Part shown: positions 8,966-16,516 of the stretch, in pieces
Layout: each line of letters opens with the position of its first letter
Numbering within the stretch: position 1 is the stretch's first letter
Position numbers and translations under genes: made by a program
Notes under the pieces: generated by a model
Databases searched by the model: none
What the model was told of the DNA's origin: nothing
The model's input: only the letters and a program-made list of their open reading frames with translations
Source of the DNA: Citrobacter arsenatis
GTDB lineage: Bacteria; Pseudomonadota; Gammaproteobacteria; Enterobacterales; Enterobacteriaceae
NCBI RefSeq assembly: GCF_004353845.1
Contig: NZ_CP037864.1
Location: 4,030,001 to 4,094,000 of the forward strand
DNA: 64,000 bases
Direction of reading: 5' to 3'

Positions 8966-9652
8966 ATGACCGCCATTCCCCAACCGACGGCCATTGATGG
9001 ATACCGCTGGCTGAAGAACGACATCATCCGCGGTGTGTATCAGCCTGATGAAAAACTGCGTATGAGCCTGCTCACCTCGCGCTACGAGCTTGGCGTGGGA
9101 CCGCTGCGCGAAGCACTTTCGCAACTGGTTGCTGAGCGGTTGGTGACGGTGGTTAATCAGAAAGGGTATCGTGTCGCCCCGATGTCCGAACAGGAGTTGC
9201 TCGATATTTTCGATGCCCGCGCCAATATGGAAGCCATGCTGGTTGCACTGGCGATTGAACGCGGCGACGATGCCTGGGAAGCTGAGATTCTGGCGCGGGC
9301 GCATATGCTCAGCAAGCTTGAAGCCATTGACGCCAGCGAACAGATGCTCGACGAGTGGGATCAGCGCCATCAGGCGTTTCACTCGGCAATTGTCGCCGGC
9401 TGTGGATCACAATATCTGCTGCAAATGCGCGAACGGCTGTTCTCTCTGGCGGCGCGCTACCGGTTTATCTGGCTGCGAAAAACGGTGCTGTCGGTCGAAA
9501 TGCTGGAAGACAAACACGATCAGCACAAGACGTTGACCGAAGCGATTCTGGCACGCGATGCCGCGCGCGCCAGCGAATTAATGCGCCAGCACCTGCTGAC
9601 ACCCATTCCGATTATTCAACAGGCGATGTCCGGTAAATTACTGACGGAATAA
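8966..9652 (+). CDS. glaR: GntR-family repressor of the csiD-gab operon
   Basis: Also called csiR. The 228-residue protein has an N-terminal GntR winged helix (residues about 10-75, with LLTSRYELGVGPLREALSQL) and a C-terminal FCD-type ligand domain of helices. In E. coli it represses csiD and is relieved by glutarate. It follows gabP by 45 bases with a good ribosome site (CAGGAGTAAGACC), so it is likely the last gene of the operon. It converges with kbp, whose stop codon is only 12 bases away. The C-terminus, ending SGKLLTE, is slightly longer than in E. coli. Confidence 0.93.
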   Translation: MTAIPQPTAIDGYRWLKNDIIRGVYQPDEKLRMSLLTSRYELGVGPLREALSQLVAERLVTVVNQKGYRVAPMSEQELLDIFDARANMEAMLVALAIERGDDAWEAEILARAHMLSKLEAIDASEQMLDEWDQRHQAFHSAIVAGCGSQYLLQMRERLFSLAARYRFIWLRKTVLSVEMLEDKHDQHKTLTEAILARDAARASELMRQHLLTPIPIIQQAMSGKLLTE

Positions 9653-9664
9653 GCCTGAATAATA

Positions 9665-10114
9665 TTACTGCTCCGGAATACGTAAAACCTGCCCAGGATA
9701 AATTTTATCCGGGCTTTTCAGCATCGGTTTATTCGCTTCAAATATCTGGTTATACAGGTTGGCATTACCGTAAACCTGTTTGGCAATAGCACTCAGGGTA
9801 TCCCCAGATTTCACGGTGTAAAACTGGCTTTCGCTCGCGGGCGCAGAGGTTGTAACCCGATCGTCGACGCTGGCGATACCGGAGATATTACCAATCGCAA
9901 TCAGAATTTTTTCTTTCGCTTCCTGACTTAATCCATCGCCAGAAACGGTGGCTTTGCCTTCGTTGATTTCGACGTTCACTTTATCCGCATCCGGGATGCC
10001 GGTTTTGTTCAAATGCTCCTGTACCTTTTTTGCCAGATCGGCTGTGTCATGGTTTCCAGTGACCGCATCCCACAGTTTTTCACCCGCATCTTTTACAAAA
10101 TTGAAGAGTCCCAT
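9665..10114 (-). CDS. kbp: K+-binding BON/LysM protein
   Basis: Also called ygaU. The 149-residue soluble protein has a BON domain (residues about 20-90) and a C-terminal LysM domain that begins at YTVKSGDTLSAIAKQVYG. The E. coli protein binds K+ and aids growth under K+ and osmotic stress. I use the ATG at 10114 (MGLFNFVKD), which matches E. coli and has GAGGTGGATAT before it; an upstream start would add 7 residues. Confidence 0.95.
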   Translation of the reverse strand: MGLFNFVKDAGEKLWDAVTGNHDTADLAKKVQEHLNKTGIPDADKVNVEINEGKATVSGDGLSQEAKEKILIAIGNISGIASVDDRVTTSAPASESQFYTVKSGDTLSAIAKQVYGNANLYNQIFEANKPMLKSPDKIYPGQVLRIPEQ

Positions 10115-10171
10115 ATCCACCTCGATAATTAACAATCAACACCCAAAAGTGTAGCAGAGGAGAAAGGAGCA

Positions 10172-10197
10172 CAAAGAAAACGGCGCCCAGGCGCCGT
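10172..10197 (-). terminator. Rho-independent terminator after yqaE
   Basis: Read on the minus strand, CGGCGC pairs with GCGCCG around a CTGG loop (10181-10196) and is followed by TTTTCTTT. It lies 14 bases past the yqaE stop. Confidence 0.8.
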
Positions 10198-10210
10198 AGA
10201 AGAAAGGGGA

Positions 10211-10369
10211 TTAATTACGCGTCTGTACCCAGAAGGCGTGGATCAGACCAGGGATGTAACCCAGCAGCGTCAGAACGATATTAAGGATAAACGCCCAGCC
10301 GAATCCTTTTCCCAGCAGTACGCCAAGCGGGGGCAGAATAATAGTAAAAACGATTCTCCAGAAACCCAT
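10211..10369 (-). CDS. yqaE: Pmp3/UPF0057-family small membrane protein
   Basis: The 52-residue protein begins MGFWRIVFTIILPPLGV and ends FWVQTRN. It has two hydrophobic helices joined by a short turn, the standard layout of the Pmp3/PMP3-like stress proteins. These are linked to membrane potential and ion homeostasis, and the yqaE product itself is little studied. An AGGGAGTTTGT ribosome site precedes the ATG. It is a single-gene unit with its own terminator. Confidence 0.93.
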   Translation of the reverse strand: MGFWRIVFTIILPPLGVLLGKGFGWAFILNIVLTLLGYIPGLIHAFWVQTRN

Positions 10370-10405
10370 ACAAACTCCCTACAAGCAAAAAGTTAATCAT
10401 TGTGT

Positions 10406-10530
10406 ATACCCTAAATAATTCGAGTTGCAGGCAGGCGGCAAGAGAGTAAGTCCCGATGAGCTTACTCTGGTAAGTGATTCGGGTGAGCGAGCGCAGCCAA
10501 CGCACATGTAACTTGAAGTATGACGGGTAT
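10406..10530. repeat. 125-bp imperfect palindromic intergenic repeat
   Basis: The element starts ATACCCTAAATAATTCGAGT and ends ACTTGAAGTATGACGGGTAT. Its two ends are imperfect inverted repeats of each other, and an inner stem pairs GAGTAAG with CTTACTC. This is like palindromic repeats found in many copies in enterobacterial intergenic DNA, and I would not give it a firm name. It fills most of the gap between yqaE and ygaV and could fold into a long hairpin in RNA. Confidence 0.7.
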
Positions 10531-10639
10531 TAAAAGAGATTTAATCTCTAAGAGTAGCCATTCTACTCAACTCTGCCAGCCTTCCCCTGTGGTTTTACCC
10601 TCTTTTACGCTCTTTACGCTGGCGTACGTTGATTTTTTA

Positions 10640-10678
10640 TTTTAGTATTTACTTAATTTAGATTATGCTTAAATACAT
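10640..10678 (+). promoter_or_regulatory. Probable ygaV promoter/operator region
   Basis: AT-rich DNA just before the ygaV ATG contains TAGTATTTACTTAA and GCTTAAATAC, a loose inverted repeat rich in TTTA/TAAA. YgaV is known in E. coli to repress its own operon, so its operator should lie here. No clear -35/-10 pair can be assigned. Confidence 0.4.
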
Positions 10679-10978
10679 ATGACAGAACTTGAACAACTCC
10701 AGGCCAGCTCTGAACAGGCTGCCGCCCTGCTCAAAGCGATGAGTAACCCGAAACGGTTGCTGATTTTGTGCATGCTCTGCGGTTCGCCCGGTACCAGCGC
10801 GGGCGAGTTAGCCCGGATTACCGGCCTTAGCCCTTCCGCCACTTCACAGCATCTGGCGCGTATGCGTGAAGAAGGTCTGATTGAAAGCCAGCGCGATGCC
10901 CAGCGCATCCTCTACTCGATTAAAAATGCGGCCGTAAATTCGCTGATCGCCACATTAAAAACACTGTATTGCCCATAA
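10679..10978 (+). CDS. ygaV: ArsR-family repressor of ygaVP
   Basis: The 99-residue protein is a complete ArsR-type winged helix. The recognition region is AGELARITGLSPSATSQHLARM, residues about 42-63. Cysteines at residues 31, 34 and 98 are candidates for redox or persulfide sensing. In E. coli YgaV represses the ygaVP operon and responds to tributyltin and to sulfide/persulfide stress. ygaP begins 9 bases after the stop. Confidence 0.94.
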   Translation: MTELEQLQASSEQAAALLKAMSNPKRLLILCMLCGSPGTSAGELARITGLSPSATSQHLARMREEGLIESQRDAQRILYSIKNAAVNSLIATLKTLYCP

Positions 10979-10987
10979 GGAGCCATC

Positions 10988-11515
10988 ATGACCATTGGGA
11001 CGATTTCCCCGCGCGAGGCGCAGACACTGGTCGCGCAAGGCGCAAAACTGATTGATATCCGCGATGCTGACGAGTATCTGCACGAGCATATTCCTGAGGC
11101 ACACCTGGCGCCGTTACCCACGCTTGAACAAGGATCGCAGCCTGCAAATTTACGCGCCGAGCAGATAATTTTTCACTGCCAGTCAGGCAAACGCACACAA
11201 AACGCGGCGACAAAACTGAGCGATATTGCTGCGCCTGCGCAAGTCTGGTTGCTGGCAGGCGGAATTGACGGCTGGAAAGCCGCAGGATTGCCGGTGGAAA
11301 AAGACAGTTCACAGCCGTTACCGCTGATGCGTCAGGTGCAGATAGCCGCAGGCAGCCTGGCCTTACTCGGGGTCATTCTGGGCTATAGCGTTAGCAGCGT
11401 CTTCTTCCTGCTGAGCGGTTTTGTCGGCGCCGGGCTGATACTCGCTGGCGTGACCGGCTTTTGCGGTATGGCGCGGTTGCTGGACAAAATGCCCTGGAAC
11501 CGGCGTACTCATTAA
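10988..11515 (+). CDS. ygaP: Membrane rhodanese YgaP
   Basis: The 175-residue protein has an N-terminal rhodanese domain (residues about 5-105) with the catalytic Cys64 in FHCQSGKRT. Two C-terminal membrane helices follow (residues about 118-165), with GFCGMARLL at their end. The family transfers sulfane sulfur from thiosulfate and is thought to handle persulfides at the inner membrane. It shares an operon with its repressor gene ygaV. Confidence 0.94.
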   Translation: MTIGTISPREAQTLVAQGAKLIDIRDADEYLHEHIPEAHLAPLPTLEQGSQPANLRAEQIIFHCQSGKRTQNAATKLSDIAAPAQVWLLAGGIDGWKAAGLPVEKDSSQPLPLMRQVQIAAGSLALLGVILGYSVSSVFFLLSGFVGAGLILAGVTGFCGMARLLDKMPWNRRTH

Positions 11516-11595
11516 GCGGTAATCATTGAAACAGCGCTGTACCCGCCGATTGACGTGATCTATGGTGAGTTGTGCGATAAATAAAGGAGAGCAAT

Positions 11596-11775
11596 ATGTT
11601 TCAACCTGGCGATCTGGTTCAACCACGTATGGGCGGACCCAAACTGAAAGTTATCGAAGTCAATGGCGATCAAATTGTGGCGGTACAAGCCAGTAATGAA
11701 AACGGTGATAAATTCACGCTGAAAGCAGCTGACGTGACGCGATATACCGAAGAGGGTGATTTCGGCGTTTGCTGA
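11596..11775 (+). CDS. YodC-like (DUF2158) small protein
   Basis: This 59-residue frame starts MFQPGDLVQPRMGGPKLKV and ends EEGDFGVC, with a strong AAAGGAGAGCAAT ribosome site before the ATG. Small proteins opening with xGDLVxLKSGGPxMTV form the YodC/DUF2158 family, probably an SH3-like beta barrel, with no known function. E. coli K-12 does not have this gene between ygaP and stpA. It is 80 bases from ygaP and its stop faces the stpA terminator. Confidence 0.8.
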   Translation: MFQPGDLVQPRMGGPKLKVIEVNGDQIVAVQASNENGDKFTLKAADVTRYTEEGDFGVC

Positions 11776-11780
11776 AAATA

Positions 11781-11804
11781 AGCGGTGAGGACCCCCTCAC
11801 CGCC
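11781..11804 (-). terminator. Terminator after stpA
   Basis: GCGGTGAGG pairs with CCTCACCGC (11782-11803). Read on the minus strand the stem is followed by TTATTTTC. It can also act as a barrier for the plus-strand small gene. Confidence 0.75.
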
Positions 11805-11811
11805 TTCGTAA

Positions 11812-12213
11812 TTAGATCAAAAAGTCATCAAGAGATTTACCGGCAGCCAGCGCCTGGGCAATTGGCTTCGGCGTGCGACCTTGCCCGGTCCATGTTTTTG
11901 TTTCACCATTGAGATCGGTAAAACGATATTTCGCCGGGCGCGGTTGGCGTTTTTTAACTGAACGCGCCGTGGCAGGCGTTATGCTCAGCAACTCTTCCGG
12001 ACTGATCCCGTCGGCCTGCATCTGCGCCAGCAAGGCATTAATTTTTTCCTGCTGTTCTGCACGTTGGCGCTGTAGCTGTTCTTCTTCATCACGGCGTTCT
12101 TTGGTCACTACCCTGAATTTTTCAAGCATATCTTCGAGTACATCAACGGAAAATTCACGAGCCATTGCACGCAGCGAGCGGATATTATTTAAGTTTTTTA
12201 ACATTGAACTCAT
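11812..12213 (-). CDS. stpA: H-NS-like nucleoid protein StpA
   Basis: The 133-residue protein has the H-NS layout: an N-terminal helical dimerisation domain (residues 1-65, coiled coil with many Glu and Gln), a linker, and the C-terminal AT-hook-like DNA domain. The core motif TWTGQGRTPKPI is near residue 108. KKRQPRPAKYRF before it marks StpA. It silences AT-rich genes, hetero-oligomerises with H-NS and has RNA chaperone activity. The promoter side is a long AT-rich gap shared with alaE, which fits self or H-NS control. Confidence 0.95.
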   Translation of the reverse strand: MSSMLKNLNNIRSLRAMAREFSVDVLEDMLEKFRVVTKERRDEEEQLQRQRAEQQEKINALLAQMQADGISPEELLSITPATARSVKKRQPRPAKYRFTDLNGETKTWTGQGRTPKPIAQALAAGKSLDDFLI

Positions 12214-12769
12214 ATTAACAAAACCTCTTTAACGTAAAACATAAAAACGGTATTACGCTAAATATTGTATGCAACTGGTTATTATATTTCCAGTCTAATT
12301 TCTCTGAATATTATTATACAAATAGCCATCTTTGATATTTATAGCATCCATTTTACTATCATCCATACAATATATTCTGTTACCCGGACTGCCACCAGAA
12401 ATATACCTATAAGGTATCTCAGCGCGTCACTTGAGAAACAGGCCGTAGTATCGTGCGGAACCGACAAGTATACATATTGTACATTAGTCAACATTCAGAA
12501 AAGGAGCGCAAAAAATCCAGAAAAACAAATCCCTATAACCCATTGATATAAAATAGCTTTAATGAACACAGCAACGAAAACACCAAAACGAACAAAAAAC
12601 AAACCAACACAGAGCATTTTATCGACAAAAAGGCAATAAATAAAAATTTCAAGCTAGTTGCCAGTTATTATCCAGCCAGATATCCTATTCAAACGCGAAA
12701 GCAACAAGACAAATCACTAGCAAGAAGGTATTCAAAACCTTTTTTCCCCTTTTTACAAGGAGCATTAAC
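12214..12769. other. AT-rich intergenic region between stpA and alaE
   Basis: About 555 bases without a convincing gene. The DNA is strongly AT-rich and should hold the divergent stpA and alaE promoters and probable H-NS/StpA binding sites. A 93-codon frame from a TTG at 12265 has no ribosome site and an atypical composition, so I do not call it. Just before alaE, AAGGT/ACCTT (12725-12741) is followed by TTTTTCCCCTTTTT, which looks like a weak terminator in the leader. Confidence 0.6.
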
Positions 12770-13219
12770 ATGTTCTCTCCGCAGTCACGCTTGCGTCATG
12801 CAGTAGCAGACACGTTCGCGATGGTTGTTTATTGTTCTGTCGTGAACATGTTGATCGAAATATTCCTTTCCGGAATGAGCTTCGAACAGTCACTGTATTC
12901 CAGATTAGTCGCTATCCCTGTCAACATACTGATCGCGTGGCCATACGGTATGTACCGCGATTTGTTTATGCGCGCGGCACGTAAAGCCACGCAGGCTGGA
13001 TGGGCAAAAAACCTGGCGGACGTGCTGGCTTATGTCACCTTCCAGTCGCCGGTATATGTGATTATTCTGTTGACGGTTGGCGCAGACTGGCACCAGATTA
13101 CGGCTGCAGTAAGTTCGAACATCGTGGTATCAATGCTGATGGGCGCAGTCTATGGCTACTTTCTTGATTATTGCCGCCGCCTGTTTAAGGTCAGCAGCTA
13201 TCACCAGGCTAAAGCCTGA
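12770..13219 (+). CDS. alaE: L-alanine exporter AlaE
   Basis: The 149-residue protein has four predicted membrane helices and starts MFSPQSRLRHAVADTFAMVVY, as in E. coli AlaE (ygaW). It exports L-alanine with proton exchange to protect against alanine build-up. TACAAGGAGCATTAAC gives a strong ribosome site. It stands alone between an AT-rich leader and a good terminator. The GRDLF-like loop MYRDLFMRA near residue 65 is conserved. Confidence 0.94.
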   Translation: MFSPQSRLRHAVADTFAMVVYCSVVNMLIEIFLSGMSFEQSLYSRLVAIPVNILIAWPYGMYRDLFMRAARKATQAGWAKNLADVLAYVTFQSPVYVIILLTVGADWHQITAAVSSNIVVSMLMGAVYGYFLDYCRRLFKVSSYHQAKA

Positions 13220-13229
13220 CAGGTCTCTT

Positions 13230-13257
13230 CGCGACTGGCACTGCCAGTCGCATTATT
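13230..13257 (+). terminator. Terminator between alaE and ygaC
   Basis: GCGACTGGCA pairs with TGCCAGTCGC (13231-13251) around a single C and is followed by ATTATT. The genes converge here, so the stem can serve both strands. Confidence 0.75.
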
Positions 13258-13606
13258 AGTTTGAGCTAACGTCGCCAAACAACCCACTCAGATAACGCTC
13301 AAGCGCAATTCGCGAACTAAAGCCGTGTGGAATACCATAATGTTCATGCGTCTCTCCGGCTAAATACAGCGGGAATTGCTGGTAGTGATCGCAGGTTTTA
13401 ATATCCGTCGCCGGTTCCGCCAGCGAAGAGCTGCGCTCTTTTAACGTGGGATGGATAACTAATGCGGTACGTCCCATGCGTGCTTCACGGTTAACGTACA
13501 CATAATTTTCACCACGACGATAGCCGTACGTTTTCTGCGTCACAACATCAACGGTAAAGCCCACTTTTTCAAGTACGCGCGCCACCTCATCAGGTCGTAA
13601 ATACAT
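13256..13606 (-). CDS. ygaC: DUF2002 protein YgaC
   Basis: The 116-residue protein matches E. coli YgaC from its start MYLRPDEVARVLEKVGFTVD to near the end; the last few residues differ. It has no signal peptide or membrane helix. The family has no known function. In E. coli the gene is iron/Fur controlled. Here the upstream sequence GATAACGAGGAAAATAAT is only loosely Fur-like. The neighbour ygaM, expected next in E. coli, is absent. Confidence 0.9.
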   Translation of the reverse strand: MYLRPDEVARVLEKVGFTVDVVTQKTYGYRRGENYVYVNREARMGRTALVIHPTLKERSSSLAEPATDIKTCDHYQQFPLYLAGETHEHYGIPHGFSSRIALERYLSGLFGDVSSN

Positions 13607-13729
13607 ATTATTTTCCTCGTTATCTTTTACTGCGGGCTTACCTTACCTGATTCAGCATTAGCAACGCTTTCAGAAAAGTCCATAAACGAGTGGCGATGGT
13701 GGGACGAATATCTTAAGAACCGTAGAGAT

Positions 13730-15064
13730 TTATGTCAGTGCCAGCCGCAGTTGATATGCCGCCTGCTGCGCAATTTCCAGTGAGCTGATGTTGGTAAACG
13801 ACAGCAATATTCCTCCCTTTCCTGCTGCGGTTATTCGCCAACGGCTTAACGCCTGAACTGCCAGTCCGGCCTGGTTTGCTTTGCGCACCAACGCAACATC
13901 ATCTGCGTCGACACTCATCACCAGTTGAATTCCTCCTTCCTGAGGAATGACGCTAAACCCTTGTTCAGTCAGGGCGTTTTCCATCCATTGACGCCGCAGA
14001 GCATAATGCTGGCGCATACGTTTTAAGTGCCGCCAGAAGTGGCCGTCTCGCATAAAATCTGCCAGCGTTTGCTGCCACAAAACCGGAACGCTACAAGCCG
14101 TTAGCGCCGCCTGCTGACGAAAATGTTCGACCTGAGTCAGAGGCACCACCAGCCATGCCGTGCGCAAAGCCGGAAACATCGATTTGCTGAACGTTCCGGC
14201 ATAAATCACCCGCTGAGGTGCATCCAGACTTTTTAGCGGCGGCAACGGCTTACCGTGGTAACGAAATTCACTGTCGTAGTCATCTTCGATTACCCACGCC
14301 TGCGCGCGAGTGGCCCATTCCAGCAACCGGTGGCGACGGTCTAATGACAGCGCCACGCCCAGCGGGCTTTGGTGTGCCGGCGTGAGCAATACAAAACGCG
14401 CCTGCGGGTAGTCGCGGATCCCAGCGCTGACATCCAGACCATCGGCATCTACCGCCACTGGCATCAGCTCAATACGTTCCTGAGCGACCACGGGGCGAAT
14501 CAACGGGAAACCGGGATCTTCGACCCACATTCCCTCACCGGGTTGAGACAAAGCGCGCAGAATTAACGTCATTGATGCTGCGTAACCTGAAGTAATGAAA
14601 ATCTGCTCCGGCTGGCACTCAATGCTGCGTGAAACGCGCAGGTAATCAACAATCGCCTGACGTAACACCCGTTCACCACAAACGTCGCCCACCGCCAGAT
14701 CAAAACGCGTTTGGGTACGTAAACGCCGTCCCATTACCCGAGCCCAGACGTCACGCGGGAAGAGATCGAGCGCGGGTAATCCCATCTGAAAAGGCTGTGG
14801 TCTGGGGTTTTCTCCGGCAAAGATGGCTGGAGACGCAGGAGCCATTTCTGGTCGCAGTTGCTCACTGACAAACGTTCCTGCCTGTCCACGCCGCGCAAGC
14901 CAGCCCTGCGCCACCAGCTCTGCATAGGCATTTTCCACCGTCGAGCGGGATACGCCCAATTCCTGGGCCCAGGTTCGACTGGAGGGCAATCGGGTACCGG
15001 GCTTGAGTTCACCTTTCTCAATTGCGTTTTTTAACTGACGGGCGATTTGCTGATAACGCGGCAT
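13730..15064 (-). CDS. MocR/PdxR-type regulator (GntR + aminotransferase)
   Basis: The 444-residue protein fuses an N-terminal GntR winged helix (residues about 1-70, GTRLPSSRTWAQELGVSRST) to a class I aminotransferase-like domain (residues about 95-440). The expected PLP Lys lies in YAGTFSKSMFPALRTAW near residue 288, so cofactor binding is likely. MocR proteins control genes for PLP, GABA, taurine or other amine metabolism. A promoter with TTGGAT (15134-15139), a 17-base spacer and TATAAT (15111-15116) reads toward it on the minus strand. It is divergent from the AhpD-like gene, its likely target. It sits where ygaM lies in E. coli. Confidence 0.9.
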   Translation of the reverse strand: MPRYQQIARQLKNAIEKGELKPGTRLPSSRTWAQELGVSRSTVENAYAELVAQGWLARRGQAGTFVSEQLRPEMAPASPAIFAGENPRPQPFQMGLPALDLFPRDVWARVMGRRLRTQTRFDLAVGDVCGERVLRQAIVDYLRVSRSIECQPEQIFITSGYAASMTLILRALSQPGEGMWVEDPGFPLIRPVVAQERIELMPVAVDADGLDVSAGIRDYPQARFVLLTPAHQSPLGVALSLDRRHRLLEWATRAQAWVIEDDYDSEFRYHGKPLPPLKSLDAPQRVIYAGTFSKSMFPALRTAWLVVPLTQVEHFRQQAALTACSVPVLWQQTLADFMRDGHFWRHLKRMRQHYALRRQWMENALTEQGFSVIPQEGGIQLVMSVDADDVALVRKANQAGLAVQALSRWRITAAGKGGILLSFTNISSLEIAQQAAYQLRLALT

Positions 15065-15100
15065 TTATGGTCTGCTTTTTTGGCAACAATATGGCTCTCT

Positions 15101-15139
15101 GTAGCAGTCCATTATAGTGCTACATTGCGGGTCATCCAA
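15101..15139. promoter_or_regulatory. Divergent promoter and inverted repeat between MocR and AhpD-like genes
   Basis: On the minus strand TTGGAT (15134-15139) and TATAAT (15111-15116) form a 17-base-spaced promoter for the regulator. The inverted repeat GTAGCA (15101-15106) and TGCTAC (15118-15123) spans its -10 and is the best operator candidate. The AhpD-like gene starts 16 bases past this block. Confidence 0.55.
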
Positions 15140-15154
15140 ACGAGGAGAAATACC

Positions 15155-15586
15155 ATGACAATGTTACGCCAGCCCTATTATGAACTCAGTCCTGAAATCT
15201 ATAACGCCCTGGTTCAGGCAAGCAAAGCGCTGGAAAACTGCGCGCTGGAACCTACGCTGACGGAACTGATTTATCTGCGGGTCTCGCAAATCAACGGCTG
15301 CGCCTTTTGCCTGGAAATGCACAGTAAGGCGCTGCGTAAATCCGGTGTTGCGCAAGCCAAACTGGACGCGCTGGCAGGCTGGCGGGTGAGTCACCACTTC
15401 AGCGAACAGGAACGTGCGGCGCTGGCGTGGGCCGAATCCGTCACTGACATTGCCAGTACCCATGCCGAAGATGACGTTTATCTGCCGCTGCTCAACCATT
15501 TCACTGCGAAAGAAATTAGCGATCTGACGTTTGCCATTAGCCTGATGAACTGCTTTAACCGTCTGGCAGTTGGGATGCGCATGTGA
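15155..15586 (+). CDS. AhpD-like alkylhydroperoxidase / carboxymuconolactone decarboxylase family protein
   Basis: The 143-residue protein carries the AhpD core: Glu37, then 11 residues, Cys49-x2-Cys52 and His56 (NGCAFCLEMH). This arrangement is typical of peroxidase-active members that use the Cys pair and a proton relay. A second region (LTFAISLMNCFNRLAVGMRM) closes the helical fold. The true substrate is unknown. GAGGAGAAATACC precedes ATG 15155; an in-frame start further upstream would run into the divergent regulator. It is probably controlled by the adjacent MocR protein. Confidence 0.85.
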   Translation: MTMLRQPYYELSPEIYNALVQASKALENCALEPTLTELIYLRVSQINGCAFCLEMHSKALRKSGVAQAKLDALAGWRVSHHFSEQERAALAWAESVTDIASTHAEDDVYLPLLNHFTAKEISDLTFAISLMNCFNRLAVGMRM

Positions 15587-15593
15587 TTCTAAG

Positions 15594-15682
15594 CTGCCAG
15601 ATGGCGGCATAAATGCCTTATCCGGCCTACGTTGTGTTCTCCTGTTGCCCGTAGGCCCGATAAGCTTAGCGCCATCGGGCAA
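15594..15682. repeat. REP/BIME element before nrdH
   Basis: Contains GCCAGATGGCGGCATAAATG with TTATCCGGCCTAC, then CCCGTAGGCCCGATAAGC with GCGCCATCGGGCA, two facing REP-type palindromes. Confidence 0.8.
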
Positions 15683-15743
15683 TTTATAACCACCAGTTCG
15701 CCTTTCTCCGCCACGCTCCCCCCCCCTCTCATCAATCTAAAAT

Positions 15744-15790
15744 TACCATATATTGTATGGTTGAATCTTTTTAAAACTACATCTAGTATC
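15744..15790 (+). promoter_or_regulatory. Paired NrdR boxes of the nrdHIEF promoter
   Basis: Box 1 (15744-15759) reads TACCATATATTGTATG and box 2 (15775-15790) reads AACTACATCTAGTATC. Their centres are 31 bases apart, three helical turns, as needed for NrdR cooperative binding. NrdR represses ribonucleotide reductase operons when dATP/ATP signals sufficiency. The layout matches the known E. coli nrdH promoter. Confidence 0.8.
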
Positions 15791-15863
15791 TCCTGTATCA
15801 AGCACACACAACCCGGCGCACTCTATCGCGTCGTTCTTTTATCACTAGATGGAAATACGAATC

Positions 15864-16109
15864 ATGCGCATTGTTATTTACACTCGCAATAACTGTGTTC
15901 AGTGCCACGCCACCAGACGGGCGATGGAAAGCCGTGGATTTGACTTCGAGATGGTGAATGTCGATTCACAACCCGATCTGGCTGATAGCCTGCGTGCTCA
16001 GGGCTTTCGCCAGTTACCGGTCGTGGTCGCAGGGGAAACCAGTTGGTCAGGTTTTCGCCCGGACATGATCAACCGCCTGCGCCTGGAACCCCAAGTGGCC
16101 AGCGCATGA
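15864..16109 (+). CDS. nrdH: NrdH glutaredoxin-like electron donor
   Basis: The 81-residue redoxin has the active site CVQC at residues 11-14 (NNCVQCHAT) and the conserved WSGFRPDMI near residue 61. It reduces the class Ib reductase NrdEF using thioredoxin reductase. I start at ATG 15864 (MRIVIYTRN), as in E. coli, not 5 codons earlier. Its stop overlaps the nrdI start as ATGA. Confidence 0.96.
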   Translation: MRIVIYTRNNCVQCHATRRAMESRGFDFEMVNVDSQPDLADSLRAQGFRQLPVVVAGETSWSGFRPDMINRLRLEPQVASA

Positions 16110-16516
16110 GCCAGCTCGTCTACTTCTCCAGCAGCTCCGAAAATACGCACCGCTTCATGCTGCGCCTGGGGCTGTCTGCCATCCGCATTCCGCTTAACGA
16201 ACGCGAGCGGATCCGGGTAGACGAACCTTACATTTTAATCGTGCCGTCCTACGGCGGCGGCGGTACGGCTGGCGCGGTTCCAGGGCAGGTGATCCGCTTT
16301 TTAAACGATACGCACAACCGGGCATTAATCCGTGGAGTGATCGCCTCCGGCAATCGCAATTTCGGTGATGCTTACGGTCGCGCGGGTGATGTCATCTCAC
16401 AAAAATGCGGCGTGCCGTGGCTCTATCGCTTTGAGCTGATGGGCACCCAAAGCGATATCGACAACGTTCGAAAAGGAGTGAGCGAATTTTGGCAACGACA
16501 ACCGCAGAACGCGTAA
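16106..16516 (+). CDS. nrdI: NrdI flavodoxin
   Basis: The 136-residue flavoprotein starts MSQLVYFSSSSENTHRF, the FMN phosphate loop. It supplies superoxide or peroxide to assemble the Mn(III)2-tyrosyl cofactor in NrdF. The loop YGGGGTAGAVPGQVI near residue 50 and the segment ASGNRNFGDAYG near residue 83 are typical. The gene overlaps nrdH by 4 bases and nrdE by 28. Confidence 0.96.
   Translation: MSQLVYFSSSSENTHRFMLRLGLSAIRIPLNERERIRVDEPYILIVPSYGGGGTAGAVPGQVIRFLNDTHNRALIRGVIASGNRNFGDAYGRAGDVISQKCGVPWLYRFELMGTQSDIDNVRKGVSEFWQRQPQNA

Noticed and set aside
12265..12546. 93-codon frame in the stpA-alaE gap
   Set aside because: It starts with TTG, has no ribosome site, lies in strongly AT-rich DNA and resembles no family I know.
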